Assembly (NCBI GenBank): GCA_022823085.1
Contig: JAJDXV010000013.1
Location: 1-64,000 of the forward strand
DNA length: 64,000 nt
Direction: 5' to 3'
Source of the DNA: Candidatus Poribacteria bacterium
Lineage (GTDB): Bacteria > Poribacteria > WGA-4E > WGA-3G
Shown here: positions 42,510 to 50,255 of the stretch, one piece after another
Position numbering within the stretch: the stretch's first letter is position 1
How the letters are laid out: each line of letters starts with the position of its first letter
Program-made: the position numbers and the translations under genes
Notes under the pieces: generated by a model
The model's input: the letters and a program-made list of their open reading frames with translations, nothing else
Told to the model about the DNA's origin: nothing
Database searches by the model: none

Positions 42510-43985
42510 TCACTCCGATTCTAACTCTTTCGGAATAAACCGCTGTTGATACGCGTAATTTTCTTCTGGTGGTACTGTCGCCTCTGCAACAGGCAGCGTG
42601 ACGAGTTTACCTTCTCGGATAGCGGCTTCAAATTCAGGTCTGAACTTTCGCATATAACTCACAGCGGGCCAGGAAACTGCGATACCAAAGACGCAGATTG
42701 TATTCCATGTCATCGTATCCACATTTGCGATGTTGTTGGCGACACTCTCCAGCAAGTCAAGGTCTTCGTAGATTTCTTCTGTTTCACCGGTATCGCCCCA
42801 TCTACCACTTTCAGTGACACCGAATTTGGGGCGTGTGATGGTGTCTGGTCTGCCCCCTCCATCGGCAATGCGCTGAACAATATCTCGGACCCAAGGTGTA
42901 CCCCAGCGACACGGCGTGCACTGTCCGCACGATTCATGTGCGTAGAACTTCATGATATTCAGCAAGCAGTCAACAATATTCCGAGTCTCATTCATGACGA
43001 TAATGCCACCGGAACCGAGCATAGATTTAGCGAGTGTGAGTGAAGTAAAATCGAGTCGCGTGTCCAACTCATAATGCGTTAAAATCGGGGCGGAACTCCC
43101 GCCCGGAATGACAGCTTTCACTTCTTCGCCGCGCAGTCCGCCTGCGACCTCAATGAGTTCGGAGCATGTCAAGCCGAGTTCAAGCTCGTAAACACCTGGT
43201 TCGTTGACATCGCCGCTGATGCAATAGAGTTTCGTGCCTGTGTTCGGATCAGGTTTCGGCGGATCAAACCGTGTATCACCATACGTCGGTCCCATCTGGG
43301 TGTACCATTCAACGCCATTGCCAACGATGAAAGGCAGGTTACAGAGCGTTTCGACATTCTGGACGACAGTGGGTTTACTGAATACACCTTCAACAGCCGG
43401 GAACGGTGGTTTATTGCGAGGTTGTCCGCGCTTGCCTTCAAGCGATTCAATGAGTCCTGTCTCTTCACCACAGATATATGCGCCGGCTCCGGGGTGTGTA
43501 TAGATGTCAATATTAAGCCCAGTACCACAGACATCTTTTCCGAGGTAGCCTTTTTCGTAAGCCTCTTTGATAGCGGCATCTAACATCTTTTTTCCGAGCG
43601 TAAATTCACCACGGATGTAGACATAAGTCGTCTCAATGCCCATTGCGTAGCAACAGATGAGGATACCTTCAATCAATAGGTGTGGATTCTTTTCCAAGAC
43701 GTAGCGGTTACTGAACGTTCCTGGCTCACTTTCGTCAGCGTTGCAGCAGAGGTAGCACGGTTTTATATCTCTTGGCACGAAGCTCCATTTCAAACCGGTA
43801 GAAAATCCGGCACCGCCTCTGCCTTTCAACCCGGAATCCATCACCATTTTGGCGATGTCATCTGGTTGATATTCCGCGATAGCCTTTTCAAAACGTTTGT
43901 AGCCATCATATTGCCGAAAGACATCGAACGTGTTAATATCAGGCACATCCAGATGCTCATAGAGAATTCGTTTTTCTTCAACCAT
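42510..43985 (-). CDS. nuoF: NADH-quinone oxidoreductase subunit F
   Basis: A 491-aa NADH- and FMN-binding subunit of complex I. Conserved: GRGGAGFSTGLKWSF and CNADESEPGTFSNR (FMN/NADH site), HPGAGAYICGEETGLIESLEGKRGQPRNKPPFP, and the N3 cluster motif ESCGQCTPCRWGT. The C terminus is extended (about 60 aa) relative to minimal NuoF. Leader contains the 53-bp repeat. Confidence 0.96.
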   Translation of the reverse strand: MVEEKRILYEHLDVPDINTFDVFRQYDGYKRFEKAIAEYQPDDIAKMVMDSGLKGRGGAGFSTGLKWSFVPRDIKPCYLCCNADESEPGTFSNRYVLEKNPHLLIEGILICCYAMGIETTYVYIRGEFTLGKKMLDAAIKEAYEKGYLGKDVCGTGLNIDIYTHPGAGAYICGEETGLIESLEGKRGQPRNKPPFPAVEGVFSKPTVVQNVETLCNLPFIVGNGVEWYTQMGPTYGDTRFDPPKPDPNTGTKLYCISGDVNEPGVYELELGLTCSELIEVAGGLRGEEVKAVIPGGSSAPILTHYELDTRLDFTSLTLAKSMLGSGGIIVMNETRNIVDCLLNIMKFYAHESCGQCTPCRWGTPWVRDIVQRIADGGGRPDTITRPKFGVTESGRWGDTGETEEIYEDLDLLESVANNIANVDTMTWNTICVFGIAVSWPAVSYMRKFRPEFEAAIREGKLVTLPVAEATVPPEENYAYQQRFIPKELESE

Positions 43986-43992
43986 ATTTTTA

Positions 43993-44045
43993 ATTATTAA
44001 ATTTGGTCACCGTTCCACTTCGTTTCACGGTGGTTTCCGGTTAAG
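43993..44045. repeat. 53-bp repeat, copy A
   Basis: ATTATTAAATTTGGTCACCG..., with internal CACCGT/ACGGTG hairpin. About 47 of 53 bases match copy B at 53966-54018. Both copies lie directly before a start codon (nuoF here, trkA there). Confidence 0.75.
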
Positions 44046-44127
44046 TTCGACCACTGTTGTGGTATGAACGTTTTTTCTCTTCCAACTATGCTTTCGATAG
44101 GCTGTTCGACTTTCAGCACGTTAGGTT

Positions 44128-44652
44128 TTACCCTGTGAGCGTCTCTAAAATTTCATCAACTTTTTCAGGAGTTAAATTCTTATAGAGATCGTCATTGATC
44201 ATGATAACAGGGGCGACATCGCACGAGGCAAGGCATTCCACCTTCATGAGTGTGAATTTACCGTCCGCAGTTGTGCCTTTCGCGAGATTCGTTTCGGAGG
44301 CGATATCCGTGTCGAGTTTTGCTTTGAGATGCTCCAGTACCACTTTGCAATCCCGCAATGCACAAGGCAACGTATGGCACACCCGAATGACGTACTCGCC
44401 TACCGGTTCTTCAAAGAACATCGGATAGAACGTAACGACATCCTTGACCTTCATCACGGTGACATCAAGTTGCTCTGCGACATACTTCATGACAGCAGGT
44501 GTGATATAACCTGCCTGTCGTTGTGCGAGATGGAGCGTCGGTAGCATTGCTGCCTCTTTAATCGGATATCGCTCTATCAATTCGTCGAATTCACGTTGAT
44601 TTTCTTCGTTAAACGCGAAAGGCGTTTCGATTTGAATGAGTTCGTCTGACAT
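44128..44652 (-). CDS. nuoE: NADH-quinone oxidoreductase subunit E
   Basis: A 174-aa thioredoxin-like [2Fe-2S] subunit. Cluster ligands are in CHTLPCALRDC and ECLASCDVAPV. The N-terminal helical domain contains YPIKEAAMLPTLHLAQRQAGYIT. It pairs with NuoF in the NADH dehydrogenase module. The gap to nuoF carries the 53-bp repeat. Confidence 0.95.
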   Translation of the reverse strand: MSDELIQIETPFAFNEENQREFDELIERYPIKEAAMLPTLHLAQRQAGYITPAVMKYVAEQLDVTVMKVKDVVTFYPMFFEEPVGEYVIRVCHTLPCALRDCKVVLEHLKAKLDTDIASETNLAKGTTADGKFTLMKVECLASCDVAPVIMINDDLYKNLTPEKVDEILETLTG

Positions 44653-44684
44653 CTATGTTTTCCTTTTTTCGCCCAAGTGTTCCC

Positions 44685-45188
44685 TTAATTTATCTGCGCG
44701 TTTATCGATCCCAAAATTTCTTGGAGGAAATCGGCTTTCGATTTCGATCCTGTGAAATGTGCAACGACATTCCCGTCTTTGAGCACGGAATATTCAGGAA
44801 TGACTCCGGACTGCTTGTAGGCTAAGATGCGCTGAGAGTTTTGCCGAGCAGTATCCACATCTACTTTCACAACAGTAAAGACCTCTCGATTTTCTGCTGC
44901 AACTGCAGCGAGCGTTGGCTCCATGGCCCTACAGGCCCCTCACCAGGCTGCCCCAAATGCTATAACAACCGGTAATTCGGACTTCAACACCAGACTGTCA
45001 AATGTTGTATCGGTGACTTCAATAAACGGATTCCGGGCGAAGTCTGCCTGTTTTCTTCTTTCCAGCATGCGTGCTTCTCTTTTTTGTTGTGCTTCCTGCA
45101 GCGCGGTGCAAGCACTGAAAAAGAGACAACTCGCGACGATGGTGAAAATCAGGGCTGTTTTCATCCTATTGATGTTTATGTTTTGCAT
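44685..45188 (-). CDS. Thioredoxin-like lipoprotein with in-frame TGA (candidate selenoprotein)
   Basis: The track splits this into two ORFs (82 and 79 aa) that share one frame, separated only by TGA and five codons. Read through, it gives 167 aa: a signal with lipobox-like FSAC (near residue 25), a helical linker, then the thioredoxin fold VVIAFGAAW-[TGA]-GACRAMEPTLAAVA and SGVIPEYSVLKDG with the cis-Pro region. The TGA replaces the first Cys of the CxxC active site, as expected for selenocysteine. AGGGGAG before the ATG supports translation. Alternatives are a nonsense mutation or a sequencing error. Located between nuoE and the small genes. Confidence 0.7.
44896..44909 (-). promoter_or_regulatory. 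Possible bacterial SECIS-like hairpin
   Basis: GCUGC-AGUU-GCAGC starts 31 nt after the TGA, putting the loop at +36 with a G in its first two bases. This is near the limit of the distance usual for bacterial SECIS. It could be chance. Confidence 0.3.
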
Positions 45189-45242
45189 CGTAAACTCCCC
45201 TGTTAATTGGTGTTTTACTCAGTTAACCGAGGCATAGAACAT

Positions 45243-45473
45243 TTAGACTGCCGCTATAAATGCCTCATGTACCTTGTGAGGTAACTCAAGAAAAATGAAA
45301 TAAGATTCAGGATATAAGTAGTCCTCTTCGGATTCATCAACGACGCGGAGATAGCCTTCACGAATCGCTTCTTCATCAGGCAGAATTTGGTAGAATTTCC
45401 GCTTTTCTATGTCTTCACAACCATCGTTTTTGATACAAAGTGCAAATTGGATTTTTAATGGTTTCTTTTCCAT
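45243..45473 (-). CDS. Small hypothetical protein, 76 aa
   Basis: Contains YQILPDEEAIREGYLRVVDESEEDYLYPESYFIFLELP, a pattern I associate with short uncharacterised proteins of cyanobacteria and uncultured bacteria. Soluble, acidic. It lies 27 bp after the next small gene, and the two probably form a pair. Function unknown. Confidence 0.65.
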   Translation of the reverse strand: MEKKPLKIQFALCIKNDGCEDIEKRKFYQILPDEEAIREGYLRVVDESEEDYLYPESYFIFLELPHKVHEAFIAAV

Positions 45474-45480
45474 AGTTTTA

Positions 45481-45710
45481 GTCCAGAAATCGTTTGATTT
45501 TCATCTTTTTTTTCCAATTCCATGTGCTTCATACCAATGAATCTCTGCTCTCCGAGTGCTACCGTTAGTCAGGTGAATATAGGCAACACCTTTAAGTTTC
45601 CGCCATCTCCCCGAACCAAATTGTTTACGGAGCCTCTGAATCTCACGGATTCGCCCACCCACAGCAATCGTTTCAATATCTTCGATTGTGCCAATGATTT
45701 CAAAATGCAT
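45481..45710 (-). CDS. Small hypothetical protein with slippery A8 near its end
   Basis: The annotated 69 aa ends ...LHWYEAHGIGKKR-like (here IHWYEAHGIGKKR) at a TGA at 45501. It passes through GGAAAAAAAAGATG. A -1 shift in the A8 run would read GIGKKKMKIKRFLD to a TAA at about 45481. Families of this type usually end with a KIKRxLD-like tail as I recall (uncertain). So either real slippage, an indel or the shorter protein. Function unknown; the partner gene lies directly downstream. Confidence 0.5.
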
Positions 45711-45742
45711 TGGTTCCAGTAAGTTCTACTTACAAAGTAAAA

Positions 45743-46084
45743 TTAATAGTTCCCATAAAACTGAATGCGGTTGCCTTCTGGGTCGCGGATGTCGAAAATG
45801 GCACGTCCATCTTCATTTTCAAGTTTCCTTAACCGTTTCCCTTTCGATTTTATGTGTTGATGAACAGCACTCACGCTTTCAACTTGAAACATCAGTTTTT
45901 GTCGCCCTTCGTTGGGTTTGCTGGCACTGTGGAGACACAACGTGCAAGCCCCTGCTTTAAAACGGAAGAACCGGTTTTCTGGGAACGGTTGGTCTTCGTC
46001 TGGTACTAATCCGATGACATCCCGATAAAATGCAATGACAGTTTTCATGTCTTTGACGAAAAGCATAATACCTGTGAGTTCCAT
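45743..46084 (-). CDS. VOC (glyoxalase/bleomycin-resistance) family protein
   Basis: A 113-aa single-domain vicinal oxygen chelate protein: MELTGIMLFVKDMKTVIAFYRDVIGL at the N terminus and DIRDPEGNRIQFYGN at the C terminus. These fold as paired beta-alpha-beta-beta-beta units that bind a metal. Activity ranges from glyoxalase to drug binding and cannot be told. AGGAGAATTC precedes the ATG. An insertion between nuoD and nuoE. Confidence 0.85.
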   Translation of the reverse strand: MELTGIMLFVKDMKTVIAFYRDVIGLVPDEDQPFPENRFFRFKAGACTLCLHSASKPNEGRQKLMFQVESVSAVHQHIKSKGKRLRKLENEDGRAIFDIRDPEGNRIQFYGNY

Positions 46085-46120
46085 TGAATTCTCCTAAAAC
46101 AGATCATACTTCTGACAAAG

Positions 46121-47317
46121 TTACCGATCTAATTCTCCCGCGATGACGTTCAGGCTTCCCAAGACGGCGACGGTATCGGAGACCATTCCACCCTCTAACA
46201 TGTGTGGCAGGGCTTGGAAGTGAAAGAAGCTCGGTGGACGGATACGGATACGATAAGCGGTTCCGCTGCCGTCACTCACAATATAAAATCCGAGTTCCCC
46301 GTTTGGCGATTCGGTTGCGCAGTAGTGTTCACCTTTCGGCGGTTGTACACCGTGCCCATCCATAACAACCTTAAAGTGATGAATTAACCCCTCGATATGC
46401 CCATAAGCATCGGACTTGTTTGGCATTGTAATTTTGTTATCTTCGACGTTGACGGGTCCGTCAGGCATGTTGTCTAATACTTGGGTAATGATCCCACAAC
46501 TCTGAATCATCTCTTCCATGCGGACGAGGTAACGGTCATAGGCATCGCCGTTGCTTCCAACAGGCACCTCAAATGTCACTTCATCGTAGCTGGAATAGGG
46601 TTCCGCCTTTCGGATGTCGTGCGCTACACCAGTGGCACGGAGGCAGGGCCCCGTTAGTCCGTAGTTAATGGCATCGTCAGAAGAAATGGGGCCAACATTT
46701 TTTGTGCGATCCATCCATATTCGATTTCGTGTGAGAAGCGTATGCGTTTCCTTGAGTGCCTTCGGAAAGTCGCTGGTGAATTGCCGAACATCTTCTTCAC
46801 AACCGTCGTAGAGGTCTCGGAGGACACCACCGACGCGTGTGTAACTGGTTGTTAGCCGTGCGCCTGTCGTTTTTTCAAAGATACTATACAATTTCTCACG
46901 TTCTCGGAAGCTATAGAGAAATACCGAGAATGCCCCTAAGTCGAGTGCCGCTGTGCCTAACCATAACAGATGATCAGCGACGCGTGAGAGTTCCGCCATT
47001 AAAATACGGATGTATTGACACCGTTTCGGTACTTCAATATCGAGCAATTGTTCGACAGCAAGGACATACCCGAAATTATTTGACAGTGGTGAGAGATAGT
47101 TCATCCGGTCTGTAACGACAATATATTGGTTGTAATCCAAGTGTTCACCGAGTTTCTCGAACCCGGTATGCAGATAACCTGCGTGTGGTGTCGCCTTCAA
47201 AATGGATTCACCATCAAGTTCTAACACGATGCGAAGTGTACCGTGTGTCGCTGGATGTTGCGGACCGAAGTTGAGTACCATCTTCTCGCCTGTGGCGCGT
47301 TCCACCCCACCTTGCAT
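46121..47317 (-). CDS. nuoD: NADH-quinone oxidoreductase subunit D
   Basis: A 398-aa quinone-site subunit of complex I, related to [NiFe]-hydrogenase large subunits. Conserved: NFGPQHPATHGTLRIVLELDGE, HAGYLHTGFEKLGE, DRMNYLSPL and the C-terminal IRPPSFFHFQALPHMLEG...DTVAVLGSLNVIAGELDR. Ribosome site AAGGAG 8 bp before ATG. Separated from nuoC by 15 bp. Confidence 0.96.
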   Translation of the reverse strand: MQGGVERATGEKMVLNFGPQHPATHGTLRIVLELDGESILKATPHAGYLHTGFEKLGEHLDYNQYIVVTDRMNYLSPLSNNFGYVLAVEQLLDIEVPKRCQYIRILMAELSRVADHLLWLGTAALDLGAFSVFLYSFREREKLYSIFEKTTGARLTTSYTRVGGVLRDLYDGCEEDVRQFTSDFPKALKETHTLLTRNRIWMDRTKNVGPISSDDAINYGLTGPCLRATGVAHDIRKAEPYSSYDEVTFEVPVGSNGDAYDRYLVRMEEMIQSCGIITQVLDNMPDGPVNVEDNKITMPNKSDAYGHIEGLIHHFKVVMDGHGVQPPKGEHYCATESPNGELGFYIVSDGSGTAYRIRIRPPSFFHFQALPHMLEGGMVSDTVAVLGSLNVIAGELDR

Positions 47318-47332
47318 ATCATAACTCCTTTT

Positions 47333-47881
47333 TTATGCGTTCTGTTTGTCGAAATTAAAGCTTTCGCGTTCACCGCGTCCGCGGAGCGGATAATCCTTTT
47401 GAAGCGGATGTCCCTCAAAATCGTCAGGCATCAGGATCCGACGGAGGTCCGGGTGTCCTTCAAAGTTGATACCGAACATGTCATAAGTTTCGCGTTCCAA
47501 CCAGTTCGCGCCTTGCCACAATCCGGTAACAGAGGGGGTATTCAGGTCGTTTTCATGTACAGGCACTTTCACGCGAAGGCGGCACTGCCCCTGATAGGAA
47601 TAGAGCTGATAGACGACCATGAACCTTGCATAATCGAACTGCATCAATTCGGATTCCATCTGTGAATTATCGACCGCTGTAACATCAACAAGAAAGGTGT
47701 AGGCGAGTTCGGGGTCTGTTTTTAGATATTCCAAAACTGCGTAAGCCTGTTCTTTACGGATAACAACGACGACGGTGCCTCGCGTTTCGTCCTTTGATAG
47801 GAGTGCGTCGGCGTGATGTTCCTCTAATTTTTGAAGGACAAGAGGTTTCGGCTGTTCTTCAATTTCTTTCTCTTCGTTCAT
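47333..47881 (-). CDS. nuoC: NADH-quinone oxidoreductase subunit C
   Basis: A 182-aa peripheral-arm subunit. Conserved: LTPSVTGLWQGANWLERETYDMFGINFEGHPDLRRILMPDDFEGHPLQKDYPLRGRGER (here LNTPSVTGLW...). The track begins at a TTG; the adjacent ATG at 47881 is the likelier start. The upstream sequence is the edge of the IsrB element, and only a weak GAAGAA serves as ribosome site, so the insertion may have changed nuoC translation. Confidence 0.94.
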   Translation of the reverse strand: MNEEKEIEEQPKPLVLQKLEEHHADALLSKDETRGTVVVVIRKEQAYAVLEYLKTDPELAYTFLVDVTAVDNSQMESELMQFDYARFMVVYQLYSYQGQCRLRVKVPVHENDLNTPSVTGLWQGANWLERETYDMFGINFEGHPDLRRILMPDDFEGHPLQKDYPLRGRGERESFNFDKQNA

Positions 47882-47904
47882 CAAATTCTTCGGGATGGAA
47901 ACCT

Positions 47905-47918
47905 CGCCTTTTAAGGCG
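47905..47918. other. Right-end hairpin of the IsrB element
   Basis: CGCCTT-TT-AAGGCG, followed on the minus strand by GAGGTTTCCATCCCG. It resembles the subterminal hairpins that TnpA of IS200/IS605 elements recognises. The isrB stop codon lies in it. Confidence 0.55.
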
Positions 47919-48933
47919 CTGAGGAAATCCCGCTCCTATAGTTGAAGTTCAGGCGTGTTAGCACTTTAAAATCTTGTGTTTTCGCATTTTGACAGAGGCG
48001 TTTTCCCGCTAAAGAATACAGAGAAATACCTGTCTTGCCAAATCCACTAATACGCGTCAAGCCATGCTTAACATGTTTCACGAGAGTGTTCTTCACGAAT
48101 CCAGCGCAAGTCGTGCCACCGTAGCGAGGACGTTCCCCACCTTTCTGTGGGTTCTGTCTGTGGAGTTCACATCTCCGTATCGGTATCAGCGATATACAGA
48201 ATATATCTGTGTTATCTACGACACCCTCGCCGCCAACGACATGGTAAGCGAGACACCAAGAATCTACACAATGGGCATCAAACGTCTCTGATAACTTCTT
48301 TGACGACTTTTTCAGACCTAACCTCTCGCGTATCTCTTTGGTTTGCCATCCTTGTAACGTCAGCAACTGCCACTGCTTTCGGATTTCGGTATAGAACCAC
48401 TGTTTACCGACTTCAAGTGGACTAAAAGATTGATTCCATTTCTTGGCACGTTCTATAGTGCGTGCCTTAATATCCTCTACACAGACGTGCGTGACGGGAT
48501 ACAACTTCGAGAGCCACTGAAGTATCCGAAGTTTCCAATCCCACCTCGCACGTGTCCCTGCCGGTAACTTCGCTTTGCCGGCGTTACGATTCGTTCTGTT
48601 CTTGCGATTCGGACACTTTCGAGAGCGTCTGCTTCTCCGCAACTCACGACGTTTTTCAACTTTCTTACCGACTTTGCTGTGAGCGTCCGCCTGCACATTC
48701 AAGTAGGTATGCTTCTTTGACTTAACAGTAACGCCTTCTTTCTTACTACCGGGGTCTACACCAACAGCAATCTCTTGGAACTCGGTATCCGATGGATCAA
48801 CGTTTAATCGGACACAGAAGATGCCGTTGTCCCAAAACGGAGTTGCCTTGCCTGATTTTATCCAACGCCTTGCCCGTGAAGGCTTAGTAGGCATTAGAGG
48901 GTGTTGATTCTTATCTACGACGCCAACGAACAT
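47911..48933 (-). CDS. IsrB-type (HNH-less IscB-like) RNA-guided nuclease
   Basis: A 340-aa protein of the IscB group. N-terminal PLMP motif (residues 12-15), RuvC-I Asp60 (AVGVDPGSKKEGV), Arg-rich bridge helix (93-112, KRRELRRSRRSRK), RuvC-II Glu153 (VCVEDIKA) and RuvC-III Asp224 (DAHCVDSW). Only about 65 residues link RuvC-II to RuvC-III, so the HNH domain of IscB is absent, as in IsrB. The C-terminal block RRCELHRQNPQKGGERPRYGGT is family-typical. IsrB is known to nick DNA guided by an omega RNA. No TnpA transposase is adjacent. It lies between nuoB and nuoC. Confidence 0.9.
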   Translation of the reverse strand: MFVGVVDKNQHPLMPTKPSRARRWIKSGKATPFWDNGIFCVRLNVDPSDTEFQEIAVGVDPGSKKEGVTVKSKKHTYLNVQADAHSKVGKKVEKRRELRRSRRSRKCPNRKNRTNRNAGKAKLPAGTRARWDWKLRILQWLSKLYPVTHVCVEDIKARTIERAKKWNQSFSPLEVGKQWFYTEIRKQWQLLTLQGWQTKEIRERLGLKKSSKKLSETFDAHCVDSWCLAYHVVGGEGVVDNTDIFCISLIPIRRCELHRQNPQKGGERPRYGGTTCAGFVKNTLVKHVKHGLTRISGFGKTGISLYSLAGKRLCQNAKTQDFKVLTRLNFNYRSGISSAP

Positions 48934-48936
48934 GAC

Positions 48937-49140
48937 ATAAACCTCTTTCGAGTGTATATTTCCCCATCCAGATCACAGTATCTAAGGTGAATCAGACTTG
49001 GGGAGCATCCGAAACATTCTGCTGGTTGCCACACCAAGATACCGCGATATTTTACTGTAGTCAATGAGTTTCCCGCGTCCCATCTATAGCCTTGGCTGGC
49101 GTATGGGACACGCCTCGCCCTTTAGGGCGGGGTCACTGAC
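48937..49140 (-). ncRNA. Omega RNA (HEARO RNA) of the IsrB element
   Basis: About 204 nt just upstream of isrB. Read 5' to 3' it begins GTCAGTGACCCCGCCC-TAAA-GGGCG, then GGCGT/ACGCC whose loop GTCCCAT is exactly complementary to ATGGGAC downstream of the AGCC-AA-GGCT hairpin, forming a 7-bp pseudoknot. A CTC-GAAA-GAG tetraloop hairpin lies near the 3' end. These features match the HEARO/omega RNA class. Exact ends are not determined. Confidence 0.85.
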
Positions 49141-49156
49141 AGACTGCCTCTACTGT
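49141..49156 (-). other. Predicted guide segment of the omega RNA
   Basis: In IscB/IsrB systems the guide is the sequence directly 5' of the conserved RNA, from the flanking host DNA. Here that is ACAGTAGAGGCAGTCT, in the 3' flank of nuoB. Length is assumed. Confidence 0.5.
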
Positions 49157-49166
49157 TCCTATTCCT

Positions 49167-49694
49167 TTAAGTTTCAAGGAGATGTTCTACGCCTTTAGGC
49201 GAAGCACCGCTGGTAATTTTTTGCTGTACCTGTAGTACGGCATCAATGAGATCTTCAGGTCGCGGTGGACATCCGGGGATGTAGACATCAACGGGAATAA
49301 ATTGATCAACGCCTTGTATGAGCGTGTAGGTATCAAACACACCGCCGCAGGAAGCGCATGCGCCCATCGAAATGACCCACTTCGGGTCTGGCATCTGGTC
49401 ATAGATGCGTTTGAGAACAGGCATCATTTTGATAGAAATTCTACCCGAAACGATAAGGAGATCGGATTGGCGCGGCGAAAAACGGATCGCCTCAGAACCG
49501 AACCGAGAAAGGTCAAACTTGGAAGCCAAGGTTGCCATCATCTCAATTGCGCAGCAGGCGGTCCCGAATGGCATTGGCCAGAGTGAGTTCTTTCGTCCCC
49601 AGTTGATGACCTTATCAATAGTTGTCGTGATGATGTTTCCATCTGTTTGTTCTGCGCCTTGCGCGTTTTGGATATCAGTGTTCGTTAATCCCAT
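49167..49694 (-). CDS. nuoB: NADH-quinone oxidoreductase subunit B
   Basis: A 175-aa subunit carrying the last [4Fe-4S] cluster (N2) before quinone. Ligands in [18 protein letters not shown] and [13 protein letters not shown] 49694 (MGLTNTD) overlaps the end of nuoA by 10 bp; the longer track start lies inside nuoA. The gene is intact despite the IsrB element 27 bp downstream. Confidence 0.95.
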   Translation of the reverse strand: MGLTNTDIQNAQGAEQTDGNIITTTIDKVINWGRKNSLWPMPFGTACCAIEMMATLASKFDLSRFGSEAIRFSPRQSDLLIVSGRISIKMMPVLKRIYDQMPDPKWVISMGACASCGGVFDTYTLIQGVDQFIPVDVYIPGCPPRPEDLIDAVLQVQQKITSGASPKGVEHLLET

Positions 49695-50053
49695 GTTAAG
49701 CCTCCTTTCTTCCAAGCATATATATAGCCGAGAAGCAGAATGCCGATAAATACCAGCATTTCAATTAAAATAAATAGACCGCTCGTTTCAGAGAAGTCCT
49801 TGAAGACCACAGCCCAGGGATAGAGGAAGACCACCTCAATGTCAAAGATGATAAAGAGCATCGCAATGAGATCGAATCGGATGGTGAAACGTTGCCTTGC
49901 ATCACCGACTGGGCGTACGCCGGATTCGTAAACGGAGAGTTTGACGCGATTGGGACGTTTGGGTCCAAGAATGTGGGTCAGGGCGAGGTTAGCCGCTGCA
50001 AAGAGCACTGCAAACCCCCCTAACAATAAGATCGGAAGATAATCTATTAACAT
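49685..50053 (-). CDS. nuoA: NADH-quinone oxidoreductase subunit A
   Basis: A 122-aa complex I subunit with three helices. Conserved: [40 protein letters not shown]. First gene of the operon; GTGAGGAC upstream of the ATG may serve as ribosome site. A TTGACA promoter lies 110 bp upstream. Confidence 0.95.
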   Translation of the reverse strand: MLIDYLPILLLGGFAVLFAAANLALTHILGPKRPNRVKLSVYESGVRPVGDARQRFTIRFDLIAMLFIIFDIEVVFLYPWAVVFKDFSETSGLFILIEMLVFIGILLLGYIYAWKKGGLTWD

Positions 50054-50158
50054 TGTTTTTAATCTATTTTGTCCTCACACATTATTAATTGGCTTTCAAA
50101 CTTCGCCAAAGTGAAGGTTAATTGAGATTCGTAAACAGATTCTTCTAATATGCTTAAT

Positions 50159-50187
50159 AGTTTCTCATATTTTAAAAACATTGTCAA
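50159..50187 (-). promoter_or_regulatory. Promoter of the nuo operon
   Basis: On the minus strand: TTGACA, a 17-bp spacer and GAAACT, in the AT-rich gap between pdxH and nuoA. The -10 box is imperfect. It leaves an untranslated leader of about 100 nt. Confidence 0.55.
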
Positions 50188-50255
50188 GTTTTTTTCAAAA
50201 AAATATTGGATAGCATAAATTGACAATGGACGTTCCTGCCTAAAACACCTTAAAG

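Noticed and set aside
47911-48933. TnpB or full IscB identity for the nuclease
   Set aside because: The PLMP N terminus and the upstream (not downstream) RNA exclude TnpB; the short link between RuvC-II and RuvC-III excludes the HNH domain of IscB.
48934-49166. Coding potential in the omega RNA region
   Set aside because: Short open frames exist, but the conserved start, hairpins and pseudoknot explain the sequence better.
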